Assembly: GCA_010672825.2 (NCBI GenBank)
Contig: JAAHFU020000003.1
Location: 124,001 to 188,000 of the forward strand
DNA from: Leptolyngbya sp. SIO1E4
GTDB lineage: Bacteria; Cyanobacteriota; Cyanobacteriia; Phormidesmidales; Phormidesmidaceae
DNA: 64,000 nt
Direction of reading: 5' to 3'
The position numbers and the translations under genes are program-made. Below the pieces are notes generated by a model. That model saw only the letters and a list, made by a program, of their open reading frames with translations, was not told where the DNA came from and searched no databases. Positions 16,315-25,162 of the stretch are shown one piece after another. Position 1 is the first letter of the stretch. Each line of letters starts with the position of its first letter.

Positions 16315-16363
16315 TTAAAATGCCAGGAGGCGGACTTGAACCGCCGACACGAGGATTTTCAGT
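16315..16363 (-). repeat. Right att-like copy within tRNA-Phe
   Basis: These 49 bp are identical to 850-898. They cover the tRNA-Phe 3' half and six flanking bases. The element side is the lower-coordinate side, so integration kept the tRNA functional. Confidence 0.85.
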
Positions 16364-16393
16364 CCTCTGCTCTACCGGCTGAGCTATCCCGGC
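16321..16393 (-). tRNA. tRNA-Phe (GAA)
   Basis: The minus strand gives a complete 73-nt cloverleaf. The acceptor stem GCCGGGA pairs with TCCTGGC with an A discriminator. The D arm contains AGCTCAG, the anticodon loop CTGAAAA carries GAA, and the T loop is GGTTCAAGTCC. CCA is not encoded. Its 3' half matches the fragment at 856-898, which makes it the integration target. Confidence 0.97.
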
Positions 16394-16511
16394 TGGGGCA
16401 CTTTTGTTGAGTGCTTGATTAAGATAGCAAACTCTGAGAACCCATCGCAAGCATCTTGCTAAAACAAGTATGGGAAACCCTGTTGTAGGTAACCAAAGCA
16501 ATGGTGGTAAG

Positions 16512-16600
16512 TGGGGGTATGGGGTCTAGGGTATAGGGTCTAAGATGCCTGCAGCACAAGGATCTTGATTACAATCCCATACCCTAGACCCCTATACCCT
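16512..16600. repeat. Inverted repeat of GGGTCTAGGGTATAGGG type
   Basis: A G-rich arm at 16512-16541 (GGGGTATGGGGTCTAGGG) is mirrored by a C-rich arm at 16576-16600 (CCCATACCCTAGACCCC), giving a long hairpin between tRNA-Phe and the next gene. The core words resemble the interspersed GGGTCTAGGG repeats found elsewhere in the window. Confidence 0.75.
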
Positions 16601-16616
16601 CTGCATATCCCTCCCT

Positions 16617-18272
16617 TCATGCCTCTGGCTTCAACGGATCATTTAAAGGCAAAATCCAGTCTGCTGGGTACAGCGATCGCGACTGCTGCACTAAATCCAC
16701 AAACGGATCTATCAGGAGCCTTGGGGGGCGACCATTCAGCGAGGCCCAGACTCGCGTCCGCACCTCCAACGGCTCCGGGCCTTGAGCGGGCAGCGTCTCA
16801 GCCAGATAATGGGCAAACTGCAGCACCATATCAGGACGGGTAGACATTTTGCGGGCTTGCCAGCGGGCTAAAAACTGCTTGGGTAAAACGACTTGAACCT
16901 CCTGTGTCGCTGGATCACGCACGATAAATTCAGCCGTTGCATCTTTATCGCGCAGCTTCATATGCCAAGCAAACCGATGGCCTTCTTCTGTCCAGCTGAC
17001 ATTGTTGGGATACAGGTAATGGCGCAGCGGCAACAGGCACTGCAGACTCGCATAGATCAGTAAACAAGTCGCGATTAAAGCCCGATCGCGGCTCGGGGCG
17101 ATCGCCCGTGCAGACCCCGACTTCGCGATCTCGCGGCCGGGGGGAGTCGGGGGTCGATCAGAACCAGGGTTGGCTCCCCTGACTCGCCAAGAGTGCCGAG
17201 AAACCGTATGAAGCCCCGCCAGCATAGAAGGGTGGGAGGAACTCGGCGAAACTGGGGTCAGCGGCCGTTTGAACAGGGAGCCCGCCAAAAATCCGATGAC
17301 TCGACGCGGCCAGTCTGGTGGAAAGAAAATCGCTGTCGCCGCAATCATGAACCACGGGAAAATACCAATAGAGAACAGTCGCGCATTGGTTAAGTGGAAC
17401 AGGACGGCGAACGTAAACGCCAGCCACCGGGTTTTGCGCCACAGCAACAGCGGCACCACCAGCAAATCTAAAAACAAGCCGCTATAGCTCAGCAGATACA
17501 CCATCCACTCTTGGGTAAAAAACTGCCCAACCAGCGGAAAGTCCGTTGACTTCGCCAGCCACATGCGCATGGGCTCTCCCTGCAGCCAATCGCCATTGAG
17601 TTTGGCAATGCCGCCATAAAAGTAGGCCACCCCCAGTTGAAAGCGCAGCAGCCACAGTGTCCACGCAGGGGCAGTTTGAGACAACAGCTGCGGGCGACGC
17701 AGCACATCTACCGAACAGAGCCGATGGGCCGGCAGGCAAATGAGTATAAAGCTGAGCAGACAAATCAGATAAAAATGATTCAGATAGCGCGCCTGCTCTA
17801 GCAAAAAAATGTAAGTAAACCCGAGACAGAACAGCAGCGCACTCACCCGATAGAAAAATCCTAAGGCAATGAATGTCGCCAACACTCCTAAAGCCACAAA
17901 GTGCCAGATCATTCCCTGCCCTGGCCAGGGCTGCACCCAGCCAAACCCTGGATAGGTAAAATTAAAGACGGGATCCATCCAGTACTTTTGAATCCAGCCG
18001 TGGTGGAAGTAGCGCTGCACTTCCCATAACATAATGCCGCCAAAGGCGATACGAAAGTACACCAGAAAGGCCATATCAACGGGCTGCCAGAGCCCCTCTA
18101 CGAGCCGCTTAAATGGTTGCAAGGTAAGTATCCTGGAAGACGCCTGAGAACATTGATAGCCATCGTCCCAAATCAGGTTCCCAGCTGCGATCGCTCTGTA
18201 ACAATATTTACTGCAATGCCGTGTACATCGAAGCGGCCGCGCAGGTACCCTCAAACTCATCCAGCAAGCCAT
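16617..18272 (-). CDS. Vitamin-K-dependent gamma-carboxylase-like (HTTM) membrane protein
   Basis: This is a polytopic protein of up to 551 aa. The membrane domain carries VKGC/HTTM hallmarks: an early FRIAFGGIML helix, WMDPVFNFTYPGFGWV, then FYGGIAKLNGDWLQGEPM and a string of hydrophobic helices to about residue 330. The soluble C-terminal half (HRFAWHMKLRDKDATAEF onwards) matches the lumenal part of these proteins. Animal VKGC carboxylates glutamate; bacterial homologues are mostly uncharacterised. A basic, low-complexity linker lies between the halves. The N-terminal 55 residues before FKRLVEGLWQPVDMAF look unlike the family, so a TTG about 50 codons in may be the true start. The neighbours give no functional clue. 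Confidence 0.85.
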   Translation of the reverse strand: MACWMSLRVPARPLRCTRHCSKYCYRAIAAGNLIWDDGYQCSQASSRILTLQPFKRLVEGLWQPVDMAFLVYFRIAFGGIMLWEVQRYFHHGWIQKYWMDPVFNFTYPGFGWVQPWPGQGMIWHFVALGVLATFIALGFFYRVSALLFCLGFTYIFLLEQARYLNHFYLICLLSFILICLPAHRLCSVDVLRRPQLLSQTAPAWTLWLLRFQLGVAYFYGGIAKLNGDWLQGEPMRMWLAKSTDFPLVGQFFTQEWMVYLLSYSGLFLDLLVVPLLLWRKTRWLAFTFAVLFHLTNARLFSIGIFPWFMIAATAIFFPPDWPRRVIGFLAGSLFKRPLTPVSPSSSHPSMLAGLHTVSRHSWRVRGANPGSDRPPTPPGREIAKSGSARAIAPSRDRALIATCLLIYASLQCLLPLRHYLYPNNVSWTEEGHRFAWHMKLRDKDATAEFIVRDPATQEVQVVLPKQFLARWQARKMSTRPDMVLQFAHYLAETLPAQGPEPLEVRTRVWASLNGRPPRLLIDPFVDLVQQSRSLYPADWILPLNDPLKPEA

Positions 18273-18362
18273 ACGATGATTACGACTGCGCGCCTTGCTC
18301 CGGTTCTGCTCAGAGGGGTAAGCTCATAGCCACATCACTATAAAAAATCAGTACGGCAAGGA

Positions 18363-19223
18363 TTGATTGTGGAGATTTTAGAACAGCGTATAGAGGTTGA
18401 TGGCTTGGACTGGTTTTACCGAGAGGTCAAACCGCTGCGGGAAACGGCCGATCGCCTACCGGTTATTTTTTTGCATGGGTTAGTCACCCAAAGCTACAGC
18501 TGGCGGGGCATCATGCCGTTGGTTGCAGAACAGGGATTTTGGGCGATCGCCCCCGACTGGATTGGCCATGGGTTTTCGAGCCAACCTGAGAAACGAGCGT
18601 TTGCTTACACGCCCGAGGCATTTGTCAAAGCCTTAGAAGGGTTTTTAGCCGCGCTGTCTATAGAGCGCATGCATCTTGTGGTGCAGGGCTTTTTAGGCAC
18701 CTATGGTCTGCTCTATGCTCTGCAACACCCTGAGCAGATCGAACGGCTTGTAATTGTGAATGCGCCCCTTTCTCCAGAGGCAAAATTGCCGTGGTCAGTG
18801 CGTCGGATGACCCTACCACTCGCTGGGGAAATGATGACGCAAGATCCCCTCTTGGTTGATCGCACCTTAGAAGGTGGCGGCCCCTACCAAGTCAGCGATC
18901 AAGATCTAGAGGTGTATCGGAAGCCATTTCTGACCACGTCGGCAGCGGGGCGAGCCCTGTTGGCCACCCTGCGCAATTTAAATTTGGCCGCCACCACCGA
19001 AGTCGTTGCCAAGGGCCTGACGGAGTGGCAACAAACCACCTTACTGGTTTGGGGAACTGCAGATCCCTGGTTGCCCATTAAACTGGCCGAAACCTGGGCC
19101 GCCACCTTACCCAATGGAGAGTTAGCTAAACTAGATGAAGTGGGGCACTACGCTCAAGAAGACTGGGCTGAGAAGGTTGCTAAGGTAGTTGTGCCTTTTT
19201 TAAGGTGTTTAGATGTTTCATGA
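18363..19223 (+). CDS. Alpha/beta hydrolase-fold protein lacking the usual nucleophile
   Basis: This protein has 286 aa and no ATG start; TTG at 18363 or GTG at 18369 serves as start. The fold is clear: HG oxyanion motif in VIFLHGLVTQ, PDWIGHGFSS, and the late LLVWGTADPWLP acid region followed by GHYAQEDW with the catalytic His. The nucleophile elbow reads VVQGFLGTYG, so the Ser/Asp/Cys position of GxSxG is occupied by Phe. The elbow glycines and the rest of the fold are kept. From general acquaintance with cyanobacterial homologues, this QGFLG variant is a conserved subfamily. It may be non-hydrolytic or use another residue. The lone-gene context gives no further hint. Confidence 0.85.
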   Translation: MIVEILEQRIEVDGLDWFYREVKPLRETADRLPVIFLHGLVTQSYSWRGIMPLVAEQGFWAIAPDWIGHGFSSQPEKRAFAYTPEAFVKALEGFLAALSIERMHLVVQGFLGTYGLLYALQHPEQIERLVIVNAPLSPEAKLPWSVRRMTLPLAGEMMTQDPLLVDRTLEGGGPYQVSDQDLEVYRKPFLTTSAAGRALLATLRNLNLAATTEVVAKGLTEWQQTTLLVWGTADPWLPIKLAETWAATLPNGELAKLDEVGHYAQEDWAEKVAKVVVPFLRCLDVS

Positions 19224-19346
19224 AATTCCTCCATGAAACGCTACGAATCCATACAAACTTCGAAATCTCGCAGCTTCTCCTGATCGACAATCTGTCAGGG
19301 CTATAACATGAAGGCGTTGTGAAGTAAGGCATCTGGACTCTCTAAG

Positions 19347-22163
19347 ATGACAGATTTGTCGCAAACGCCTCCCCAAGGAGGCTGGCATACCGTCGAACCA
19401 GATAAAGCACTCGCCTTGCTTCAAAGCGATCGCACCACCGGGCTAGCCTCTCAGGAAGTCATTGTTCGCCGCGAACAGGTGGGCGCCAATGTTTTAGAAG
19501 AGAGCCAAGGACGCAGCAGCTGGCGCATTTTGTTTGATCAGTTCACCAACATCATGTTGCTGATGCTGATCGCTGTGGCCATTATGTCTGGGGTATTGTC
19601 CTTACGAGACAATGAAGTACCTAGAGATGCGATCGCCATTTTTGCGATCGTGATTTTGAACGGGATTTTGGGGTATTTCCAGGAAAGCCGGGCTGAGAAA
19701 GCTCTGGCTGCCTTGAAACAGATGGCCACTCCCAATGTCCGGGTCATTCGAGATGGGAAACCTTTAGAAGTGCCGTCTCAAGATCTCGTCCCAGGAGATA
19801 TGTTGCTACTGGAAGCAGGCATGCAAGTCGCTGCCGATGGTCGCCTGCTTGAGGCTTCCAACTTACAGGTACGAGAATCGGCTTTAACAGGAGAGTCCAA
19901 TGCCGTCACCAAACACGCTGAAGGGACGTTAGCGGAAGACACGAGTTTAGGCGATCTCACGAATCTGGTTTTTCAGGGCACCGAAGTTGTCCATGGCCGA
20001 GGCACGGTGTTGGTAACCCAGACAGGGATGCAAACAGAGCTGGGGCGCATCGCCACGATGCTGCAGTCTGTTGAAAATGAACCCACCCCTCTTCAACAAC
20101 GCATGGATCAGCTGGGCCATACCTTGGTGACGGGCTCTTTGATTCTGGTCGCGATAGTGGTGATCGGCGGGGTAGTGCAGACAGGATGGAGCGCATTTGA
20201 AACGCTACTGGAAGTCTCCCTGAGTATGGCCGTGGCCGTGGTGCCTGAAAGTTTGCCAGCGGTCATCACCGTAACCTTGGCGATCGGAACCCAACGCATG
20301 GTTCGTCGCAATGCCTTGATCCGGCGTTTACCTGCCGTCGAGACACTGGGCTCAGTCAATACAATTTGCTCGGATAAAACAGGCACTCTCACCCAAAACA
20401 AAATGGTGGTGCAGGCTGTGCAAACCTTATCCTGCCATGCCCAGATTACGGGAGAAGGCTATGCCCCTGAGGGGACTTTTCAGCAGGATGGCGATCCCTT
20501 GGCCCCTACAGAACATCCTGAACTCGCGAAATTGCTGCTGGGTGGTCTGCTGTGTAACGACGCCATTTTGCAAAAAGAGGACGGGGATTGGGCCATTCTA
20601 GGCGATCCGACTGAGGGCTCTTTGGTGGTGCTGGCGAGTAAGGCTGGCTTTAATCAGCAAAGGCTCATGCAGCAATTCGAACGCGTCGCTGAATTTCCCT
20701 TTTCCTCAGAACGAAAGCGCATGAGCGTGGTCGTGCAGCCCCATCCAGAAGCATGGTCTCTCCTAGCGCGGCCGATGGAAACGACAGATAGCCCTTATTG
20801 GTTGCTGTCCAAGGGGTCTCCAGAGCTTTTGTTGGAACGGTGCTGCTTTGTTCAGCAGCAGGAGCAAGTGTTGCCCCTGGATGAAGCCATCCGAACCGAA
20901 GTACTCTACAACAATGAAGCCATGGCTGCCCGGGGCTTACGGGTATTGGGGGTCGCCTGTTGTTTCCTCAATTCAGCTCCTCTGCCAGAGACAGATGAAA
21001 ACGAGGTGGAGCAAAATTTGATATGGCTGGGGCTTGTTGGCATGATGGATGCCCCCCGCCCTGAAGCTCGCGAAGCGGTTGCGCGCTGTCAGCAAGCAGG
21101 CATTCGTCCCATGATGATTACGGGAGATCATCAACTAACGGCACAGGCGATCGCGGCTGATATGGGCATTGCCGCCCAAGATGCCAAAACCCTCACTGGA
21201 CAAACCCTCGAAAAAATGGATACGCCGGCCCTAGAGAAGGCCGTCCAAGACGTTCAGGTCTATGCTCGAGTGTCGCCAGAGCACAAATTGCGGATCGTGC
21301 AGGCGCTACAGGCGCAGCACCAAATTGTAGCCATGACTGGGGATGGGGTAAATGACGCGCCAGCACTTAAGCAGGCCGACATTGGTATCGCTATGGGCAT
21401 TACAGGCACAGATGTTAGTAAGGAAGCCAGCGATATGGTGCTGCTGGATGATAACTTCGCCACGATCGTTGCCGCCACAGAAGAAGGGCGAGTGGTCTAC
21501 AGCAATATTCGGCGTTTTGTGAAATATATTCTGGGATCCAACATTGGGGAAGTGTTGACCATTGCCGCCTCGCCAATTCTGCTGCCGATTTTGGATGTGC
21601 CCCTGACGCCGCTGCAAATTCTGTGGATGAACTTAGTCACCGATGGGTTTCCAGCTTTGGCCTTGGCCGTGGAACCCGCCGAACCAAATGTCATGCAACG
21701 TCCGCCCCATGATCCCAAAGAGAGCATCTTTGCCCATGGGCGAGGGGCCTACATGATTCGCATTGGCCTAGTGTTCACGGTGATTTCTGTGACGCTGATG
21801 TATTGGGCCTATCACCATGCGCAAAACCCAGCCATCGCAGGGGATCCTGAACGCTGGAAGACGATGGTGTTTACAACGCTGTGCTTAGCGCAGATGGGGC
21901 ACGCGATCGCAGTGCGTTCTAACACGCAAATGACCTATGAGATGTCGCCCACCTCTAACCCGTTTGTGTTAGCAGCCGTGATACTCACCACGATTCTGCA
22001 GTTGATGCTGATCTATGTCGAACCGCTCCGCAATTTCTTCGGCACTCAAATCCTGAGCCTAACGGAACTGGCTATCTGTTTTGGCTTTAGTACCTTGATG
22101 TTCGTTTGGGTCGAGCTAGAAAAGTTAGTCAAACGCCTGCTGAAGCACACTGAATTGGAGTAA
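19347..22163 (+). CDS. P2A-type Ca2+-transporting ATPase
   Basis: This protein has 938 aa and the full P-type ATPase set. The actuator TGES motif lies in ALTGESNAV, the phosphorylated D343 in [11 protein letters not shown], the nucleotide-binding KGSPE, and the hinge [13 protein letters not shown]. Transport-site helices resemble SERCA/PacL Ca2+ pumps: VPESLPAVI in M4, SNIGEVL in M5 and [12 protein letters not shown] in M6. The N-terminal cation-ATPase domain is also present. It would export Ca2+ (or less likely Mn2+) from the cytoplasm across the plasma or thylakoid membrane. The length is normal. It overlaps nothing at the 5' end. Its 3' end is followed at once by a beta-lactamase remnant. 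Confidence 0.95.
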   Translation: MTDLSQTPPQGGWHTVEPDKALALLQSDRTTGLASQEVIVRREQVGANVLEESQGRSSWRILFDQFTNIMLLMLIAVAIMSGVLSLRDNEVPRDAIAIFAIVILNGILGYFQESRAEKALAALKQMATPNVRVIRDGKPLEVPSQDLVPGDMLLLEAGMQVAADGRLLEASNLQVRESALTGESNAVTKHAEGTLAEDTSLGDLTNLVFQGTEVVHGRGTVLVTQTGMQTELGRIATMLQSVENEPTPLQQRMDQLGHTLVTGSLILVAIVVIGGVVQTGWSAFETLLEVSLSMAVAVVPESLPAVITVTLAIGTQRMVRRNALIRRLPAVETLGSVNTICSDKTGTLTQNKMVVQAVQTLSCHAQITGEGYAPEGTFQQDGDPLAPTEHPELAKLLLGGLLCNDAILQKEDGDWAILGDPTEGSLVVLASKAGFNQQRLMQQFERVAEFPFSSERKRMSVVVQPHPEAWSLLARPMETTDSPYWLLSKGSPELLLERCCFVQQQEQVLPLDEAIRTEVLYNNEAMAARGLRVLGVACCFLNSAPLPETDENEVEQNLIWLGLVGMMDAPRPEAREAVARCQQAGIRPMMITGDHQLTAQAIAADMGIAAQDAKTLTGQTLEKMDTPALEKAVQDVQVYARVSPEHKLRIVQALQAQHQIVAMTGDGVNDAPALKQADIGIAMGITGTDVSKEASDMVLLDDNFATIVAATEEGRVVYSNIRRFVKYILGSNIGEVLTIAASPILLPILDVPLTPLQILWMNLVTDGFPALALAVEPAEPNVMQRPPHDPKESIFAHGRGAYMIRIGLVFTVISVTLMYWAYHHAQNPAIAGDPERWKTMVFTTLCLAQMGHAIAVRSNTQMTYEMSPTSNPFVLAAVILTTILQLMLIYVEPLRNFFGTQILSLTELAICFGFSTLMFVWVELEKLVKRLLKHTELE

Positions 22164-22165
22164 TC

Positions 22166-22474
22166 CTAACTGAGGAAGATGAACTTTTAGCGGCAAACGA
22201 GCTGACAACTCCTCGCTCGACGCAACAAATCATGAATATCATGGCTAAAAATAAGACTGGAGACACCCGTATCCGCGCCAGGGTGCCTCCGGGTGTTTGG
22301 GTCGCGGAAAAAACCGGTACCTTGGGTAAACATCTCGCAAACGATGCGGGCTATATGGGGTGGGATGGTAGTGAAATTGCCCTCACCTGCTTCACGTGGT
22401 CAAATGCGGAGACCTATGCAGAGGCGCTGATTGCAGATGCCGCCCGAGCTGTATTTGATGTTCTGGGTGAATGA
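22166..22474 (+). pseudogene. C-terminal fragment of a class A beta-lactamase-like serine hydrolase
   Basis: The frame ending at 22474 encodes only the last 100 or so residues of the fold. It reads ELLAANELTTPRSTQQIM, then RVPPGVWVAEKTGTLG with the KTG triad, GYMGWDGSEIALTCFTW and a closing helix ALIADAARAVFDVL. The SxxK and SDN boxes are missing because the upstream DNA is the end of the Ca2+ ATPase gene. The first in-frame ATG (22232) gives 80 aa, which cannot form an active site. I read it as a remnant joined to the ATPase gene by a deletion or rearrangement. A 16-bp tandem duplication sits on its stop codon. Confidence 0.8.
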
Positions 22475-22488
22475 TGTTCTGGGTGAAT
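22457..22488. repeat. Perfect 16-bp tandem duplication
   Basis: GATGTTCTGGGTGAAT occurs twice head to tail at 22457-22472 and 22473-22488. It spans the stop of the beta-lactamase fragment and the start region of the next gene, so it looks like a recent slippage event. Confidence 0.9.
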
Positions 22489-22492
22489 ATTG

Positions 22493-22987
22493 ATGCTCTC
22501 AAAGACTACTCATCCCTCACCCCCTGCCATCGTCCTAATTGGTTACGGGAATCAGCAGCATGGTGATGATGCCATCGGCCCTCAAATTGCCTCTCTGGTA
22601 GACGCGATGAATCTCTCAAATGTTAAGGTTCATGGCGTCACCCAGCTGACCCCAGAACTTTCGGGGAAGCTCGCTGAGGCAGACTACGCCATTTTTGTGA
22701 AAGCCTGCAAAATGTCTGACCCTGCTGATGTGAGGGTCACGCCTCTCCAGGCAATAGGCACTGAAACGTCTGGTTCTTCAACACCGGCCCTGGGCCATTC
22801 CTGCGATCCCCAATCGCTGTTGGCCCTCACCCAATCAGTTTATGGGCGCCATCCGCAAGCATGGTGGGTTGAAGTCCCTGCAACGGATTTTGTAACGGGG
22901 CATTCTCCCTCAGACTTAGCACAGCAGGGGCTGCCGCGCGCTCTTCAGGAAATTACAACCCTCGTAGCACAGGCTGCACCCGAATAA
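22493..22987 (+). CDS. M52-type (hydrogenase maturation) protease-like protein
   Basis: This protein has 164 aa from the ATG at 22493. It starts with the family fingerprint LIGYGNQQHGDDAIGP (GxGN...GDD.xG), where the first Asp normally helps bind the Ni centre of immature hydrogenase large subunits. Residue patterns continue as expected (VHGVTQLTPELSGKL, then a core strand YAIFVKA). The usual second acidic residue in the FxDA position is replaced by Lys, and the HxxxP region (LGHSCDPQSLL) is present. No hydrogenase structural genes are in the window. It may act elsewhere in the genome or have another role. Confidence 0.8.
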   Translation: MLSKTTHPSPPAIVLIGYGNQQHGDDAIGPQIASLVDAMNLSNVKVHGVTQLTPELSGKLAEADYAIFVKACKMSDPADVRVTPLQAIGTETSGSSTPALGHSCDPQSLLALTQSVYGRHPQAWWVEVPATDFVTGHSPSDLAQQGLPRALQEITTLVAQAAPE

Positions 22988-23021
22988 TTGCAGATTGGTG
23001 CAACGCTAAAATCTCGATGGT

Positions 23022-23080
23022 GTATGGCGGTATGTAGGCTGCTCAAGCACACCCTAGACCCCAAACCCTAGACCCTAATC
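23022..23080 (-). repeat. Interspersed GGGTCTAGGG repeat, copy 1
   Basis: This is a partial inverted-orientation copy of the family described in full at 24378. It includes the TATGGCGGTATG end and the CACCCTAGACCCCAAACCC core. It lies between two convergent genes. Confidence 0.8.
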
Positions 23081-23117
23081 CCCTCAGATACCTGTACCGT
23101 TCCAAACTAGATGAGAC

Positions 23118-23885
23118 TTACAGGCGATAGCGGGCATCATCCCATGCCGTGACAGGGGTAGAAACCGCCACCCGTGCGTGCCCTGCGGGCTCTGTCTGGG
23201 CGATCGCCGGCTGTCGGCGGTGTTTCATCCAGGTCACTTCCCCGCCGTAGGTTGTGGGGAGGCAGGGGCTAGCACCGTGATTTTTAGCGGGTACAGGCTC
23301 AGCTTGCTGAGGAGGATGTGGGGCAGTCTTTAACTTTTCCAGCGCGGTTGACCAATTTAGATCAGGGGTTTTGAAGACCGCTCTCAGCATCTGCAGAACG
23401 CTCTCAGCATCCGTATTTTGGGCCGCCTGAATCGGTTGCGAAAGCCGAATAGGGTCAACCTGCACAGCCGCGATCGCCTGACGCACAACCGCCTTCGTTT
23501 TTTTCTGCAGGTCGCGTTTTGCGAGTTGGCGTTGATACTGCCATCCCTTTTCACTGGAGGCATAGAGTGCAGGCAGCCGGTTCAAAGCGTAGGTGACGAC
23601 CTCATCTACCCTGATATACCGACGTACCCTTGCTGGAAGATGCTGTAGCTGTTGCCTGACTTCTTGGACAACCAGGCTTTCCATCACGTTGATATAAGTA
23701 GACTTTTCAACCTGCGGACTCAGTTCTTTCATGAATACACCCACATTTTTCAGTGTTGTTGCAGAGGTCTCTGCTGGGGGATTCTGCAAAGGGGCTTGCA
23801 CAGAAAGAGACCTCAGGGGGTTGCATGAATCTGCAACCGTATCTTTACGTAGCATAGACTCAATAAAAGGTATTCCATAAGACAA
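23118..23885 (-). CDS. ComFB/CdgR-like late competence family protein
   Basis: This protein has 255 aa. The conserved ComFB domain spans roughly residues 60-150: INVMESLVVQEV, then RRYIRVDEVVTYALNRLPAL, ASSEKGW and AVVRQAIAAVQVDP. In Bacillus, ComFB is a competence-locus protein. In cyanobacteria homologues (CdgR) bind c-di-GMP. A helical but variable 105-residue C-terminal tail follows, ending with AWDDARYRL. The first 50 residues look like an unstructured leader; a later Met near residue 52 is an alternative start. Standing alone, its partner cannot be read from context. Confidence 0.85.
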   Translation of the reverse strand: MSYGIPFIESMLRKDTVADSCNPLRSLSVQAPLQNPPAETSATTLKNVGVFMKELSPQVEKSTYINVMESLVVQEVRQQLQHLPARVRRYIRVDEVVTYALNRLPALYASSEKGWQYQRQLAKRDLQKKTKAVVRQAIAAVQVDPIRLSQPIQAAQNTDAESVLQMLRAVFKTPDLNWSTALEKLKTAPHPPQQAEPVPAKNHGASPCLPTTYGGEVTWMKHRRQPAIAQTEPAGHARVAVSTPVTAWDDARYRL

Positions 23886-24009
23886 TCAATAGGCGATTTA
23901 CGCAAACTTGACTAAAACCAGAGTTTTGTAAAGTAGAACACAGTTTGATCGCCACAGCTACTCCTGTTGAAGCCCTCCAGGATCGCTGAGTAATCCCCAT
24001 TCTCCAAAG

Positions 24010-24315
24010 CAGTGCTGCATATCGCCACCCCACCACCTACAGCACCTCCCTTTGGCAAGCTAATGCTTATACATAAGTTCTTGTCTGATCCAAAAGCATG
24101 CTGGAGGCCCCCCTCTAACTCCCCCTTACTAAAGGGGAGAACTTGGTTTCTCTCCTTACATTTGGCGCAGCCTGCCCGGAGGGCTTAGGAGGGATTAAGG
24201 GAGGTCATACAGCGTTGATATTGTTCAAGCCGAGACGTGTATAAGCAGCAGCCTTGTCAAGGGGCGGTTGGGGGGGCTGAGCTGTCGCTTTAGAAACGAG
24301 AACCGGTATCAGCCT
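24010..24315. repeat. Interspersed repeat interrupted by a MITE-like insertion
   Basis: Segments 24010-24058 and about 24248-24310 together match a continuous repeat at 55262-55352 (CGCCACCCCACC..., GGGCGG, TTTAGAAACGAGAAC). The intervening 190 bp interrupts the match. The region between the ComFB-like gene and the phosphoribosyltransferase gene (23886-24544) holds only repeats and short hairpins; I see no gene. Confidence 0.7.
24060..24247. mobile_element. MITE-like insertion with TGCTTATAC terminal inverted repeats
   Basis: About 188 bp with 9-bp perfect terminal inverted repeats (TGCTTATAC at 24064-24072, GTATAAGCA at 24239-24247), inserted inside another repeat. It has no coding capacity. 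A related end (GATGTGTATAAGC) occurs near 59575. The size, the TIRs and the nesting fit a non-autonomous transposable element. Confidence 0.6.
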
Positions 24316-24377
24316 CTGCGAGCATGCTCCATAGCAAAATACCGGTACTGGCAGAGTTTGCTGACACCTCTGACACC

Positions 24378-24474
24378 TATAGCCTTGTTCAGTTGAGCCC
24401 AGTACATCTGGGTCAAGACAGGGTCTAGGGTTTGGGGTCTAGGGTGTGCTTGATTAGCCTGCATACCGCTATAT
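24378..24474 (+). repeat. Interspersed GGGTCTAGGG repeat, copy 2 (fullest)
   Basis: This 97-bp copy runs from TATAGCCTTGTTCAGTTGAG through AGTACATCTGGGTCAAGACA and GGGTCTAGGGTTTGGGGTC to GCATACCGCTATA. The ends are an imperfect inverted repeat (TATAGC / GCTATA). Related copies lie at 23022, 45018, 46111, 53478, 55394 and 59429. Confidence 0.85.
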
Positions 24475-24544
24475 TGGGGGTGAGCATTGAAGCCTGGTTA
24501 AACCGGCCCCAACGAGCGGGGTAGGTTCTTTCTCAGCACTCACC

Positions 24545-25069
24545 TTAAACGGTTTGGGGTAAGCGGCGGCTGTCTGCCAACTCTTGCAGACTCATCTGCT
24601 CATATTTTTCGAAGGGCTGATGAATCCAAGGATTATCGGATAAATACTGGGCGGAGTAGTCAGGCTTGGCTGACGAGCAGGCTTTATGCCAAATCACCGC
24701 CGTGCGAATTTCATCGATATAAAACCCATACTTATGGTGCAGCCAGCGAATGCTGCGCTCCAAACTGACGCCAGAATCCACCAGATCATCCACTAACAGC
24801 ACATGGCTGCCCAAGTTAGCAGTGGTCATGCTGAGGTCTCGCGAAAAATTGATCGACCCCCGAGTACGGTTGTCTTTGCCACCGTAGGAGGCCGTAGACA
24901 AAATGGCCAAGGGCACATCAAACAGGCGGCACAAAATATCGCCTATCCGCAGACCGCCCTTAGCCAGGCAGACAATTTGATTAAATTCCCACCCAGACTC
25001 GTACACCTGAAGCGCTAGGGTTTCGGTCAGGTCGTGGTAATCATCCCAGGAGACGTAGAGATCAGTCAT
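24545..25069 (-). CDS. Phosphoribosyltransferase
   Basis: This protein has 174 aa. The PRPP-binding motif is HVLLVDDLVDSGVSLE, and a typical N-terminal half contains QIVCLAKGGLRIGDIL. The layout resembles xanthine-guanine phosphoribosyltransferases and the uncharacterised purine PRTases of cyanobacteria, which salvage purine bases to nucleotides in the cytoplasm. The substrate cannot be read from the sequence. It is divergently transcribed from the symporter gene across a 93-bp gap, which must contain both promoters. Confidence 0.9.
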   Translation of the reverse strand: MTDLYVSWDDYHDLTETLALQVYESGWEFNQIVCLAKGGLRIGDILCRLFDVPLAILSTASYGGKDNRTRGSINFSRDLSMTTANLGSHVLLVDDLVDSGVSLERSIRWLHHKYGFYIDEIRTAVIWHKACSSAKPDYSAQYLSDNPWIHQPFEKYEQMSLQELADSRRLPQTV

Positions 25070-25162
25070 ATCAGCGATCGCAACAAGAGCAGGGCAGCAT
25101 TGGAACAGAATTGAGACATCATACTACTTGTTATGCTCATCCTACTGATGTGAGACATACTG

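Larger units (their letters stand above)
850..16363. mobile_element. Putative tRNA-Phe-integrated genomic island
   Basis: A perfect 49-bp direct repeat bounds this interval (850-898 and 16315-16363). The right copy is the 3' half of an intact tRNA-Phe gene plus six flanking bases. The left copy is an isolated fragment with the same sequence. Identity starts in the anticodon loop, one of the classic crossover positions of tyrosine recombinases in tRNA genes. Between the copies lies a ten-gene minus-strand cluster with almost nothing else. No integrase, excisionase, transposase or replication gene is recognisable, so the element would be mobilised in trans or is immobilised. HIP1 octamers occur inside it, for example near 2300, 4469, 8618, 12019 and 13261, so the donor was probably another cyanobacterium or the island is old. 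Confidence 0.65.
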
